DNA from: Phoenix dactylifera
Lineage: Eukaryota; Streptophyta; Magnoliopsida; Arecales; Arecaceae
Length of the DNA: 64,000 bases
Reading direction: 5' to 3'
Assembly (NCBI RefSeq): GCF_009389715.1
Contig: NC_052404.1
Span: 9,928,480 to 9,992,479 of the forward strand
The notes under the pieces are model-generated. The model did no database searches. It had not been told where the DNA came from and saw only the letters and a list, made by a program, of their open reading frames with translations. Each line of letters opens with the position of its first letter. Position 1 is the stretch's first letter. Positions 1-28,820 of the stretch are shown one piece after another. The translations under genes and the position numbers were made by a program.

Positions 1-187
1 CGCGGAAAACGTAGGATAGAGCTGGGCATCGCAGCCTCCCGCATCCTCAAACTCTGTGCCTCGTCCAGCCCCACCGTTTCTTAAATCCTTCCACGAGCCT
101 CTCTCTCCCGCTTCTCCTCCTCCTCCTCCAATCTAACCAAGGCCCAAGTGAGATCTTGATCTTCGATCCATCCTCCGAGCTCCAGTC
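1..187 (+). promoter_or_regulatory. 5' leader and proximal promoter of the acyl-CoA oxidase gene
   Basis: This stretch lies directly upstream of the ACX4 start codon and holds no gene. It has a pyrimidine-rich run (CT/TCC repeats, about 100-133) of the kind common in plant core promoters and 5' leaders. No clear TATA box is visible, and the transcription start cannot be placed from sequence alone. The window begins here, so more of the promoter lies outside. Confidence 0.5.
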
Positions 188-3100
188 ATGGCCACCTCTA
201 CTCCAAACCAAGGTTTGGCGTTCTTTAATGTCATATGACGTATTCCTCTGTTCATCCCGCGATGCCTAGGCCTTCATTTTGATTTTACTTGTGACTTTGA
301 TCCGATGCTGTAAATAATTTAGTCGGCAGGTACAGATCGTTTAATAGGGAAATGGAAGTTCCATCTTTGATGTATTTAGAAACAGTGTGATTTATGAGAG
401 TTTTGTACTTTAGAATTATAGGAGTACGTTACTTAATTGGGGGAAAGTGGTCTTTGTCGAAGGAGACGAGCTTAATGGGTTTTTGAGAAGGAAAAAACAT
501 ATAAAAGAATCGATTTTTATCGAAGACAAAGTTTCTTCACGTGGGAAAGATCGTCGCAATGATATGATGAAAAAACAGCGACAACTTGTTGCTTTTCAAG
601 TCAAAGCAAAACTAAATGGATTTGAGGAACCGTTTGTATTCTTGTGTCCTGGTTTATCAAGAACTAAGATGGATTTCACCAAAACATTGGTAAAGATGAT
701 TGATAAGAAAAGGAGAATTCTTGGTGGAACACTTTTTGGGATGTGGTGTTACTTTTCTTGCATCAGCATGGCATTATCTAGGCTCGTACGTGATATCAAA
801 ATGTAAGTTTTGTCCACCCAGCCAATGTCCTGCTGATGCAAAAGTCATGCCACATCAGCTGTCTTACTGAAATTGTCCCGTTATAAAGAAATCCTGTTAT
901 AGCATTCCTCACCCTATTATAAAGAAATCCAGGGGCAAGTTAAAGGGAAAGTCCTGTGGTGAAAGTCGGAAGCAGGACTGCAAGTGTTCTTGTTTGAGGT
1001 TTATTAATGGAAGGCTCAAACTGATTATGAAAGGATTGCATTGGCACTAGGTATCTTGGTTTTCTGAGAATTGCTTGATTTCTTTCGATAAAAGCGAAAT
1101 AGGTGATTGAGTAGTGTCTACTAATTAACATTCAAAGGAATGCTATAGAGTTGGCAGTTATACTTGTTAGAGAGGGGACAAGAAAGAGAAAATAGTAGAC
1201 ACATCTCCACCGCAAATATATATGTGTGCCTTTTCAAATTTGAGGAAATTGCCCTTTCATTGTTTATCTAAATTCAATTTAACTTTAATTAGCTCACCTC
1301 TCCTATCAAAGAGACAACTTCTTATAAATTTATTCTCGAGATACAAGCAAATCTGACAAGCTGCTTGATGCACATGGTTATCCTGTGTGCAAACGTCAAG
1401 TGATTCCTGTGTGTGGTCATGAACATGACCTTTTCAATCTTTTGACAGAAAATGTTATAACATCATGCATGCTACATCATGTTAGATTTTAGAACATTAT
1501 AGCTAGCTGTATGTGATTACTTTGTTTGGTATCACTATGTTTCTTCTTATGGAAAAGTCAAATCCATGGTGCTCAATTTGGCGGTAGAGCTATGATATTG
1601 TTGCATGATATAAATATTTGAATGATCAAGCGACTGATCCATGTATAATCAGTCAAATGAAGAGTTTTTTCACTCACACATCAGGTAGTTGTTCGAAGGA
1701 AGTTACGAGTTCACGTATTGGATTGCCAGCACTAGACATCTCTGCTGCATTTCCTCAGGCAACACCTGCATCAATTTTTCCTCCATCAGGTAATATTTGT
1801 AATTATCAATAGCTTACACTAATTACTGACAATTAAGATCTGCCCCATCATCAGCGCAAAACAATTGATATATGGGCTTTCGCATGACTCTCATTCTGCT
1901 GTTCAGTATTTCTTTGTGAATCCTACATGAAAGTTAAGTCCTATTGCTTAAGACGCTCCCATGAAATTCAAAGTGCATTTCATGGTCAAGTTCAAAAGTT
2001 GAAACTTTTTTGTGAATATCTTTACCCTATGAAATGGTAGGCATAGGGGCTTGTTTTGTGTAGGTGTTGTTACCTAGAATATTGGCTGCCTCGCATCTAG
2101 CAATGTTTCGGACTATTGATGAAGATTCCGTGAGATTTAATAATGCATCAATATTGACAATTGCATGCAGGGGTCCATTGTGTTATTTAGCTGATCCATT
2201 AAAAAGGGCCTGTCTGGATTCTGTTATATATTTGTACAAACTCTTATCTGTATGTAAGAAATGCAATTTGAGCCTTCAACTCATTTGAGAGGGATGGAGG
2301 GGGAATTGAAGGAGGCTGCATAACCTGCACCACCAAGATTCTCAAATTACTGGAGATCACCTTCAGAAAAGAACAAGTTATCCTATATATGTATATCGTT
2401 GGAGAGTCCAAATTAAATACCATACTATGACCTGTCATGAACATCCTATTTTGGTCGGAATAAAGCCCTATTAAATTGGGCGAAATGTTTGTTGTTATTG
2501 GACCTGAAACAGATTGAATCTATTAAAAAAATCTCCCCCCTCCCCTTTGCCCCCCTCTGCCCCCCACCCTTTCTTATTTAACTTCATGATAACATATTGA
2601 ATTTTCATTGTCATTTGCAGCATCAGATTATTACCAATTTGATGATCTGTTAAGCCCTGAAGTAAAGGCTTTGCAAAGAAAAGTCCGAGAGGTCATGGAA
2701 AAAGAAGTAGCTCCCATAATAGCGCCGGTAGTTGTTTTCTTTTCATGCGTTTTTTTTTTCTAAATACCAAATGCTTTTTGCTTTGGACACCATTCATCAT
2801 AACTTATATGCTGGAGATATTTCAATTTCTAATGTTTTCTTCCTTCATCAAGGCTATTGTTTTCACACAATCTACATAAGTGCCTATGCACACGGATTTG
2901 AATGTCATCCATACAACCTGCTTTTCTGAATCTAGATGTAGTAATTCATGGTAGTATTAGGATACAGAATTTTTGTTGTTTCTGTAAATTAATCTGCTCA
3001 AACACATGCATTGTTTGAAATATAATTATAGCACGGTTCAATCTTTTTGAAACTCCTTTATTTAGCCTATGAACTTTCAAGAACAGTTCCAAAAGTGATT

Positions 3101-6100
3101 CTATTAGGTTATTCAATCTGTAAATAACTGAAAGCACCTCATTGAAGGAATTCCCATTATCTCAAATATCATAGCCATTCCCATGGAAAATCTGGAAAAA
3201 AGAAAAAAATATCCAGCACTCTGAACTACCTCAAGCTGTCAGTGCGTCAAATGTTAACTGTCATTTCAATAACCTTGGTGCTTCAAACATCAAACAGGAA
3301 AAAGATTGTGATATAGTGTTTTGCAAGATCACTGAATTCAGCTTGTAGACATGTAGTGATGCATCAACAATCATATTTTGCTGACGCTGATTGCTTTTTT
3401 TCCTTCCTCATCCAACTAAGGTGGTCGACAGGTTGTGAACATAATTTTCTTGTGAACATAATTTTCTTGTAAACATTCAGTTAGTCCATGAGTTACGAAA
3501 ATTATAATGATATCTTCTAGAAGAGCTTAAAAGATCAGTAGGAGACTAAGAATGATACTGATGACTACTATGAAAAGATGCTACCAAGTGTAGTTGAGAA
3601 TTCTTGAATTGGGTGCAACTGGTTGTGTACTTGTGTGTTTAAATTCTTTTGACATGTATTATTTCGCTTAGTTTAGTTTTATCTTGTATCTTGTAAAGAA
3701 GGGTATTTCACTCTGTTAAGTTATATCATGAGGGTTTTCTACTTTATATGTAAAACTTATGTAATGCTTTTTTTTTTCCAGCTATGCATAATAAGCCCAG
3801 ACATAAGTTATGTAGTCTTGGCATTCTTCTTCCTACACCTAACATTTGCCTTCCTTTTCACTTCATTAGCACTTTGCTTAGTTTATTGAATGGAGCTCTT
3901 GATGTATTATGCATATTAAAGTAACCATATTTGCCGCTTTGACACCTCTATGCAAGCTTCAGTTTCAGGTGATGTAGACTAGATCAACTGTGAGTGCTAG
4001 TTTATTTTTGTTGTTTGCTATATTAGTATTTCTTCGTTATTTGTTTATCTCAATATCTAAGCTCCTCAATGTAAGACAACTGTTTCTGGAGTTGGTGCTT
4101 CCATATATGTGATTGGCACAAACTTTGTTCCTTAGTATTGGGAGAAGGCAGAGTTTCCTTTTCATGTAATTCCTAAGCTTGCTACCTTGAGTGTTGCTGG
4201 AGGAACTATAAAGGTACTGTTCCATATTCATCCTTGACTGAGGCTTAAAACTGTGCAAAGAGGCATTTTAGACATTGTTCTCAACAGGGCTATGGATGCC
4301 CGGGGCTCTCTATTACTGGAAGTGCTATTGCTACAGCAGAAATTGCCAGAGTAGATGCAAGCTGTTCCACCTTTATTTTGGCACATTCTTCCTTGGCCAT
4401 GCTTACAATTGGTAAAAATTCCAGTTGATATGTCCAGATTTTATGGCCACTTGTTAGTTTCATGAGAATGCTGAGGAACAGATTTTTGAAAACTGAGTTT
4501 TTTCTTTGCATATCTTGTTCTTTTTTGTCAAGAATAGCACTGTGTGGGTCAGAGGCACAAAAACAGAAATACTTACCATCATTAGCTCAGTTGCATACTG
4601 TTGCTTGCTGGGTAAGTGCAAAATACATATTTGATATGTTCAGTGAGAATCAGTATGGTTTTTCATTAATCAAGTTATATATCACAGGCTTTGACTGAGC
4701 CAGACTATGGAAGTGATGCAAGCTCTTTGAGAACCATGGCAACAAAGGTTTGATACTTAAGTATTATATTGATTAGTTATACCATCTTATACCACATACG
4801 ATCGTTTACTAAATACTTGCAAATTGCTGTCGTTCCTTATGAGCTCAGTTTCAATTGCCTAGTATTTATGGTATGTCAAATATTGTGGTGGAACAGGTTG
4901 CAGGAGGTTGGATAATAGATGGCCAAAAGCGTTGGATAGCAAACAGTACTTTTGCTGATGTGTTAGTTGTTTTTGCTAGAAACACAAGCACAAACCAGAT
5001 AAATGGGTAAATTGTACTGTACTTTCTTAATTGTATGTGAGTGCATTTGCAGTGAAATAATGGAGCTTTTGAATTAGTGCTTGCGCAAAAAAAAATTTGG
5101 AGTGCAAACTCATTATCCTGGTATTAAGGAACTGAAACACTTTGAGACGCCAGATTTATTGCAGTGAAATGCTTCCATCTTTTTTTTATTGCTTCCAGGT
5201 TCATTGTGAAGAAAGATGCCCCTGGATTGAGGACCACAAAAATTGAGAATAAAATTGGCATGAGGATTGTTCAGAATTGTGATATTCTCTTTAAGAAAGT
5301 TTTTGTTCCTGATGAAGACAGGTTGCCAGGTGTTAATTCTTTCCAGGATACAAACAAGGTACTGGTCCATGATTTATCTTTTGGCTTGTTTTGGTTGATC
5401 AATAAATGGTATAGAGGAGTAAGAATAGACTGAATATCTTAACACCTCTCAGAAAATATGGTCCTAAATCGTGTGGAATGGAGGAAAAGGATTCATGTAG
5501 CCAGCCCCAACTAGTTTGGGGATAACGCTTAGTTGAGTTGAGTTGAGCATTATGATTTAACTCATACCTGAATTGAAAATAAATTCTTGTTCTTCGTAGA
5601 CTTGTTAAAAAAAAAAAACTATTTGCTTCTCCTTCATTACTCATTATTATTTTTACATATAAATGAGGCCTTATTCAGAACTTTCAGGTAATAGGTAGTA
5701 AGCTTTGATGCCTGAGTTGATCGAAGCAGCAGATTTGCCTTTTGTAACAAATCTGGGTGGAGTTGAGTTCTTTGCCAGCTCTTCTCCAATTTCATGGAGT
5801 GAGATTTGGTAGTCATAGGATAGGCTTCAAGACAAACTGGATTCTGCTATCAACATTAAACCAAATATGAATGAGTTTTGCATGATGACTGATCAGAATC
5901 TGCTCTGACATACCAGTATTCTTGTTTTCACTTTTTATCAAAATGATCAAATGATTTGCACTCTAAGAAGGTGAATTTCATATCTACAAAAAAGGGGCAC
6001 GAGCTACCGAATATATATCGCAGAAAATCAAGAATTTTAGTAGGTGATGTATTTTATGATTTGGAGCTGGTCAACATCAATGTTGTCTGTGCTGAAATTG

Positions 6101-7589
6101 CTTATCCCCACCTTTTCCTTACATAACATTTTCTCTTGCTCTCCATGTATGTCACCCTTGTGCTCCTTTTTATATGCTATTTTGACCCAGAAATAGCAAT
6201 TGCACTTTCAATATGAATACATAATTTTCACGATGTGGAGCACTTATATTTCTGCCTGCTTGAAGCAGGTCCTTGCTGTTTCTCGTGTTATAGTTGCATG
6301 GCAACCTATTGGCATATCAATGGGTGTATTTGACATGTGCCACAGGTATAACAAATTCAATTGATATCTGCAAATCTTATATGCATGTTCTAAGAGATCA
6401 GATGGCATAGGTACCTAAAGGAGAGGAAGCAATTCGGAGTTCCATTGGCGGCATTTCAGATTAACCAAGAGAAGCTTGTGCGCATGCTAGGTAATATTCA
6501 AGCAATGCTTCTCATAGGTTGGCGCTTATGCAAATTGTACGAATCTGGAAAGATGACTCCAGGTCATGCTAGCTTGGGAAAAGTTGCGTATGATCAAGGC
6601 ACTTCTTTTTGGTTGTCATTTTGTTAATAGAACCAATTTCCATAGCAATCAGTCACTGCAATCATGCACTTTTGTTCTTCAGGCATGGACTTCCTTGAAG
6701 GCAAGGGAGACTGTCTCTCTTGGTCGAGAATTACTTGGTGGCAATGGAATCTTGACTGATTTTCTAGTGGCAAAGGTACAGCAGATTCTTGTCTATAGTT
6801 TTCTTTTTTTCCCCTCCAATTCTGAATCTTATGTCATCACTGGTTTGCACCAATTAATATAGCTTCTACTTTCGATATCTGCATGTTCAGGGAAATTAAG
6901 TGCATGAAATCCCTTAAGTTGAAGGAGTAATCTGGGAAAATTTTGAAAGAATATATACAGCTTTCTGAATATCATGAAACCTTTTTAACATTATATAAAC
7001 TTATCCGTAATGCCTTTTAATCCTGTTATCCCCTTATCCTAGGATGACACATACTTTTTGGGAAAAAAATATATTCTAAATTAGATATAATCATCTATAT
7101 ATTTTTTTTCTTCTGAGGAATGTAATTTTTTAATTGCAAAAATTTCATAACCAGTAAGTCTTGTCCCATATACATAAACATCTTAATGATTTTTGCTCTC
7201 CATTCGCTCCTACGAATTATTGGCATTCCATTTTAATCAACACGTGCAACTCCTTTTGTTGCCACAATAATCCTCATCTTCCTTCTTCCAATGTCTACCG
7301 GGAGATAAAACTTCTGGGATTGAAATCCAAATTATGGACTGACAGTTTGTGTTCAACATTTGCTGTCTAGAAATTGTTCTTTCATCAACACTATGGCGAA
7401 GGTGCATGATATCTGAAGTTTGAACGTTGTCTAATTCCTATAATTTTGTGATTTCAGGCATTCTGTGATATGGAGCCCGTTTTCTCATATGAAGGCACCT
7501 ATGATATCAACAGTTTGGTGACAGCTAGAGAAATCACAGGGATTGCAAGCTTCAAACCTGCTGTGTTGGGAAAGGCAAGTCGCCTTTAA
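188..7589 (+). CDS. ACX4: Peroxisomal short-chain acyl-CoA oxidase (ACX4 type), 13 exons
   Basis: Exons: 188-212, 1685-1789, 2621-2727, 4136-4213, 4288-4411, 4538-4611, 4688-4747, 4897-5006, 5199-5358, 6269-6345, 6411-6582, 6683-6775, 7458-7589. They sum to 1317 nt (438 aa), close to the family's usual ~436. All introns are GT-AG and in phase. The enzyme oxidises short-chain acyl-CoA to trans-2-enoyl-CoA with FAD, passing electrons to oxygen as H2O2, in peroxisomal beta-oxidation. Seen: the acyl-CoA dehydrogenase fold in order (N-terminal helical part; middle domain with [20 protein letters not shown] flavin/substrate segment in exons 6-7; C-terminal domain with ELLGGNGIL in exon 12); the probable catalytic Glu407 in SYEGTYDI (exon 13); and a C-terminal SRL, a canonical PTS1 signal. 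The start ATG was chosen because exon 1 joins in phase to the conserved FPQATPAS region. The ACX4 subgroup resembles mitochondrial dehydrogenases more than other ACX enzymes, but the SRL end and close match favour the oxidase. Confidence 0.95.
5490..5547 (+). repeat. Dispersed plant repeat fragment in ACX4 intron 9
   Basis: The intron holds a near-palindromic core at 5505-5521 (CCCCAACTAGTTTGGGG) preceded by ATTCATGTAGCCAG and followed by a short AGTTG microrepeat. This combination is a motif I recall from dispersed repeats in many plant genomes. The family name is uncertain and no complete element borders were found. Confidence 0.4.
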
Positions 7590-7881
7590 TTTCAGTGGCA
7601 TAAGCGCATGCAAGCCTTAATTTCAGTTAAAATCCTGCGATCGGAGCATACGGGGCATGGACCATAGAATTGATGATGGCTACTGAAAGACTCTAAGTGC
7701 AACTGGGTTCAACAACAACAGGATAGTGTTGCGTGAAGAAGATCAGCCCAAAATCTATGTTATGTTAGAATTTATTGTATCAATGGGTTATTCTGATGGG
7801 ATAAAGACCAGCTTATTTTCATTCTCGGTCACATATCGTTGTAATAGTTTAAGACTGCATAATATTTGGCTATGAAATGTA

Positions 7882-7887
7882 AATAAA
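7882..7887 (+). terminator. Candidate polyadenylation signal of ACX4
   Basis: AATAAA lies 293 nt after the ACX4 stop codon in an AT-rich 3' region and on the gene's strand. Plant poly(A) signals are loose, so nearby variants could also be used. Confidence 0.5.
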
Positions 7888-8011
7888 GCTCAAAATGGAC
7901 AGCACGGAATTGTAATCCCCCCGTTATACGGTGGACAAGAAATGGACATGGATGTTATGGAATACTAAACAACATAAATATCCAGAATATACGATTTGGC
8001 AGCATAACCAT

Positions 8012-8255
8012 TCACGAGCACCAGCACAGCTTATCAAGCCATTTGCCCCGAGGAATGGGAAAGGCTGCAAAAGTTTGAGCCAGGTATGCAAGCTGGGATA
8101 GCAAATCCGTGTTCCAAATTTTTCCGTTAAGCCATAAATCTAAAACCTTTGGATGAGCTGCCTTATCCCAGTTGGCTTCAAAAAGATCATCAACGAGTGA
8201 AATGGAATTACCGTTCCCCGACGTCGAGATAAATTGTCTGGAGAAGTACTCCAGG
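8012..8255 (-). pseudogene. LINE reverse-transcriptase C-terminal remnant
   Basis: Read on the minus strand, one open stretch of about 80 codons contains GNGNSISLVDD, then HPKVLDLWLNGKIWNTDLLSQL, then FPIPRGK. This is the pattern that follows the reverse transcriptase in plant non-LTR retrotransposon ORF2 proteins (a trembling W-x-D-G-x-W-N-x-x-L-x-x-L-F block). Upstream on the same strand the similarity fades and frames break. No poly(A) tail or target duplication was found, so this is an old truncated copy downstream of ACX4. Confidence 0.5.
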
Positions 8256-9890
8256 TCATGGCAAATGGATCTCCAGATAGGCGAGCACCTTCCACACTTG
8301 CTAAGAATAGGTGGCCAGCTAGTTTATGTACCACATTTGGCGCGAACCGTCCCACTTCAGAAGTCTGGTTGTAGGAGCGCTCTTCCTGATGCGGAGAACA
8401 TTAACCTCGGTATTGCTTGAAGTGTGGTATCTTGTGGGAGATTTGGCTACGGTTATTGGATGGGTTCGGCGGAGCGCTAGCAGTATGGGCGAGTGCCACT
8501 CCTTGATTCGAGACATTTGAGCCATAGTTTGTGGTGAGATGGCCTTTCAGGCTAAGCACATCTATAGAGAAGTAAACGAGGCTACAGATTGAGTGGTCCA
8601 TACGTGGCCAACCACTATGGAGACACTCTTTGGGTTGGAGAGAGGGAGTTGTCTGGTGCGCTTCGAGATATTTTGTCTTTTGACCTTTTTGGATGTATCC
8701 GTACTAGATATGAATCATTCGTTTCAGCCAAAATAAAAATAAAAATAAAAATAATAATAATAACAATAATGTGGTACCTCGGTAGTAGCCGATGTATGGT
8801 TCTACTTCGATCAAGCAGAAAAGAAGCACCATGTATACCCTTAAAGACCGTTCGTTGTCTCAGCAACAGTTATACCAGCTCGGTCAATAATTGCACGATT
8901 GACCCAATTATCACCATGTGCATAATGTGGGAGCCATTACCATGCAGTTTTTGCTAGTCCTGTTCATCCGACGCTGATCCCATCCTTATATAGAGAGATT
9001 TGAGAAACTTTTAGGTAAATCATTCTAGCTTTTCAAATCATTTTCTTTCTTTTTCTCTCTCTCACTGTTTACCTAAGTTTGACCGAATTGAGTGTCAAAG
9101 GGTTCCTCCGTCGGAAAATCTTCAGCAAGTGGATATTTTTTTAGGTCAGATCAACATACCAATCACAGTGCTATCTTAGTTAATCCGACGTCTTCACCTT
9201 AGATTACAAGTCGACCTCAACTTCACCTCATGTCCACACTGTTGGCCTTGGATTTTGGCGGCAGCACTTCCCAATGGCTTCAACAACAAGGCAGTGCGTC
9301 TATCTTTGATCCTCTATAGATTACACAACCAGTATCAGAGGCTGACGGACATTGTTCCAAGCTAGAAGGTGAAGGCCTCGCTTGCAGTGCCAACCCGATC
9401 CAATACACCTTTAAAGGGATCCAACACGCGTGTGAGAGAGAAACACACACAAGACCATTTACTGCAACAAAAATATTAGATTATTTCACCATCCGGCTTG
9501 AATGGTTTTTTTCCCTTTTTTTATCATTGGTGTCAAGCAGCATAGAAAAATCCAAGTATTTGATTCACGTCGAGATACAATTCCATGAATAATTAGATTT
9601 TTATGAGAGCCTAGATTAATAGAACCTAAGCTCCATTTCCAAACATGACTCAAGTCTCTGGGCCGGGCTGCATTACCTGTTCATACTGATGGGTCGAATC
9701 CATCAATTGGGTCCCTCTCAAATGATCCGGCCCAGCAGCACTCGAACATGTTGGTCCACATAAAAATGGTACACAGTGGCCCTAATAAGCTGGATACCAA
9801 GAAACTGAAGAAAGCCGAGAGACCCTAGTAGTAATCACGGAAACCCCCCAAAACCCATTAGGATCAGGAGTGGGCAGGGTATATTTAACG
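8256..9890. other. Spacer between ACX4 and the arginyl-tRNA synthetase gene
   Basis: No host gene is visible. The part next to 8255 (to about 8700) may still be LINE-derived. Positions 8736-8766 hold an A-rich AAAATA/AATA simple repeat. The last ~150 nt before 9891 would contain the ArgRS promoter and leader. A TATA-like string (TATATTTAA) sits at 9880-9888, but it is too close to the ATG to act as a normal TATA box for this start. Confidence 0.5.
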
Positions 9891-26711
<16,821 letters not shown>

Positions 26712-27267
26712 CATTGTTTATTTATCGGCTTTGCCTGTTAGATAAAAGGTCCGAGTCGTCAATATATTGAAATCCATGAGCTATACAATTTTTTGTAGCC
26801 ATCCACAACAGTGATTTTATTCAAGATAACAAGTATTTTATTTTGGAAATTTGTGCAGTTCTTTTGAAGTTTCACTAGGACTTGGCCCGTTCCTCCTTGT
26901 GTTTCCCTGTTGCACGTTGGATCAGAAAACTCACGGGTTAAAAAGGGGAAAAGAAATTTTTTTTTTTTTTCGGCAGCGGGATTCGGGATGACTCGATGAT
27001 GCATGCTATCAGCTGTGTTGGTTCTCGAGTTTCTGGGTCGATGCTGCTATGTGGAGCTGGCAGCTAAAGAGAGAGTGCTTCCTTTCGTTTGTCTGTAAAA
27101 GTATTCGACGTGGAGCCGAGATCAAATGGTTGGTGGGTGAGCAAATTAGCTTTTACTATTCCCGAAGTTCGCTTAGGAAGCTGCTGAACCTAACGAGATC
27201 CAAGTTTGACCAGCGTGAGACACTGTATGATACTTGATACTTCTGGAGTTTGGACGGACCAAAGGCA

Positions 27268-27270
<3 letters not shown>

Positions 27271-27342
<72 letters not shown>
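27271..27342 (+). repeat. Compound (TG)18(AG)18 microsatellite
   Basis: An uninterrupted TG run (27271-27306) passes directly into an AG run (27307-27342). Confidence 0.95.
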
Positions 27343-27344
<2 letters not shown>

Positions 27345-28557
27345 TATGCTTTAAAATTTTAAGGCCCGTTCTTAAGGAAAAAATTTATTCAGAAATTTAT
27401 ATATTTTTTTGGATAAATATTTTGTGGACAATATTTTAGACAGAAAAATATTTTATTTATATTATTTTATACATTGAAAAATAGCTTCATAATTTATTAT
27501 TCATGTTCTTTTATATTACTATTTTACTGGATAACATGCTAAGATGTAATCTTATTTTTCATAATATCTGTTATTATATAAATATGATTATATATAATCT
27601 ATATTATATAATATTATATATCATATATAAAATTATTATAATAGAATTAGGGGTATAAGTAAAAAAAGTTGTTTTTTTGACTGATGGAAAAATGATTTAT
27701 CCATCTTTCATCTTTCAGGTGGATAAGATTTTTTTTTTATATATTTTGTTGGTAAATGCTATTCATGAGAAAATAATGAGATTATAGATGGTGGCAGACA
27801 ATTGTGGATATTGTTTGATGGTAGTGGGTAGCAACGAAGATTATTGGTGTCTATGGATGGTAGTAAAAATTGATGGTTTGAATACTAGTGGAGATTACTA
27901 ACGATGGTAAGTAATGGTAGTGGCAGTGACGGTGGATAGCAGCAGAGGTTGTCAACAGTAATGGATGATGGTGGAGATCACTGACAAATTGTTTTCCTGG
28001 TCAACCTATCTCTTGTTTCTGACGCGTATGATGCCATTCTACCATGCGATCCCATGACATTTGTTTTGTTTTATTAGTAGAACAAGGTGGGGATTTTTTT
28101 TCTTCACCCAACCATTTCAAGCCACAGCACGCTGTGGAGATCCAAAGCAGCCTCTTTCACCTCATCGTTTATGCCGCGTCACTACATCGTACATCGCAGG
28201 AGAAAAGGTGATCCACGCGAATCACCTTTTCAACGCAAGAATTATATTTTATGCTCTGGCTGTCGACGATCGCCTGCAATCACCAAAAACCCCAAGCGAC
28301 GGTATGAGCGTCGGCATGCGTGTCGAGGTCAACGGTCCGGATGCGAACACGTCCACTGCGGAGCCGAACACGTCCGCGTCGAATCCCAGTTTCTGACTCA
28401 CGTGCGAAGAGAATAGGTCAAATGATCAAAATCCCTGGGGCGGCCGTTTCTCACGTGCTGACGCCGTCGAGGAACGAATTTTTACTCGTCCACGCTGTTC
28501 CCGCTTCTCCGTCCATCTTCCCCTCGATCCCAATACCCACAGGCTGATCTCATCATC

Positions 28558-28570
28558 ATCATATATAGAT
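28558..28570 (+). promoter_or_regulatory. Possible TATA box of the desaturase gene
   Basis: An ATCATATATAGAT string lies about 260 nt before the desaturase ATG and is the only strong TATA-like motif in the GC-rich leader region. Use as a TATA box is an inference. It would predict a leader of about 230 nt. Confidence 0.35.
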
Positions 28571-28820
28571 ATATTATTAGATTTGATTATAAATCCATGG
28601 ATCCGAACGCACGCCTGCTCCACGGCAACTCGCCACGGAGAGAGAGGGGGGCAAACGAGAGGCTCTCGTAGGAGGAGGACGAGCGGCCGCTAGATTCTCA
28701 TCTCTTCTCCTCCAAGCCTTCTCCTTTGCCTTTCAAAAGCCTCGTCGCGAAACACGCTCAAACTCTGGGAAGAAGGAAGCGGAAGGAGGGAAAGCAGGGT
28801 TTGTTATTTAGTTTTTTCCG

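Larger units (their letters stand above)
26712..28820. other. Spacer between ArgRS and the desaturase gene
   Basis: No host gene is seen. It contains the ArgRS 3' region, a TG/AG microsatellite (27271-27342), an AT-rich stretch (27345-27760) and a GATGGTAGTGG-type degenerate repeat (27780-27980). The final ~700 nt become GC-rich and form the desaturase promoter and leader. Open frames here are short and lack any family signature. Confidence 0.6.

Noticed and set aside
447..806. A 119-codon open frame in ACX4 intron 1.
   Set aside because: It has no family signature and lies wholly within an intron, so it is best explained by chance.
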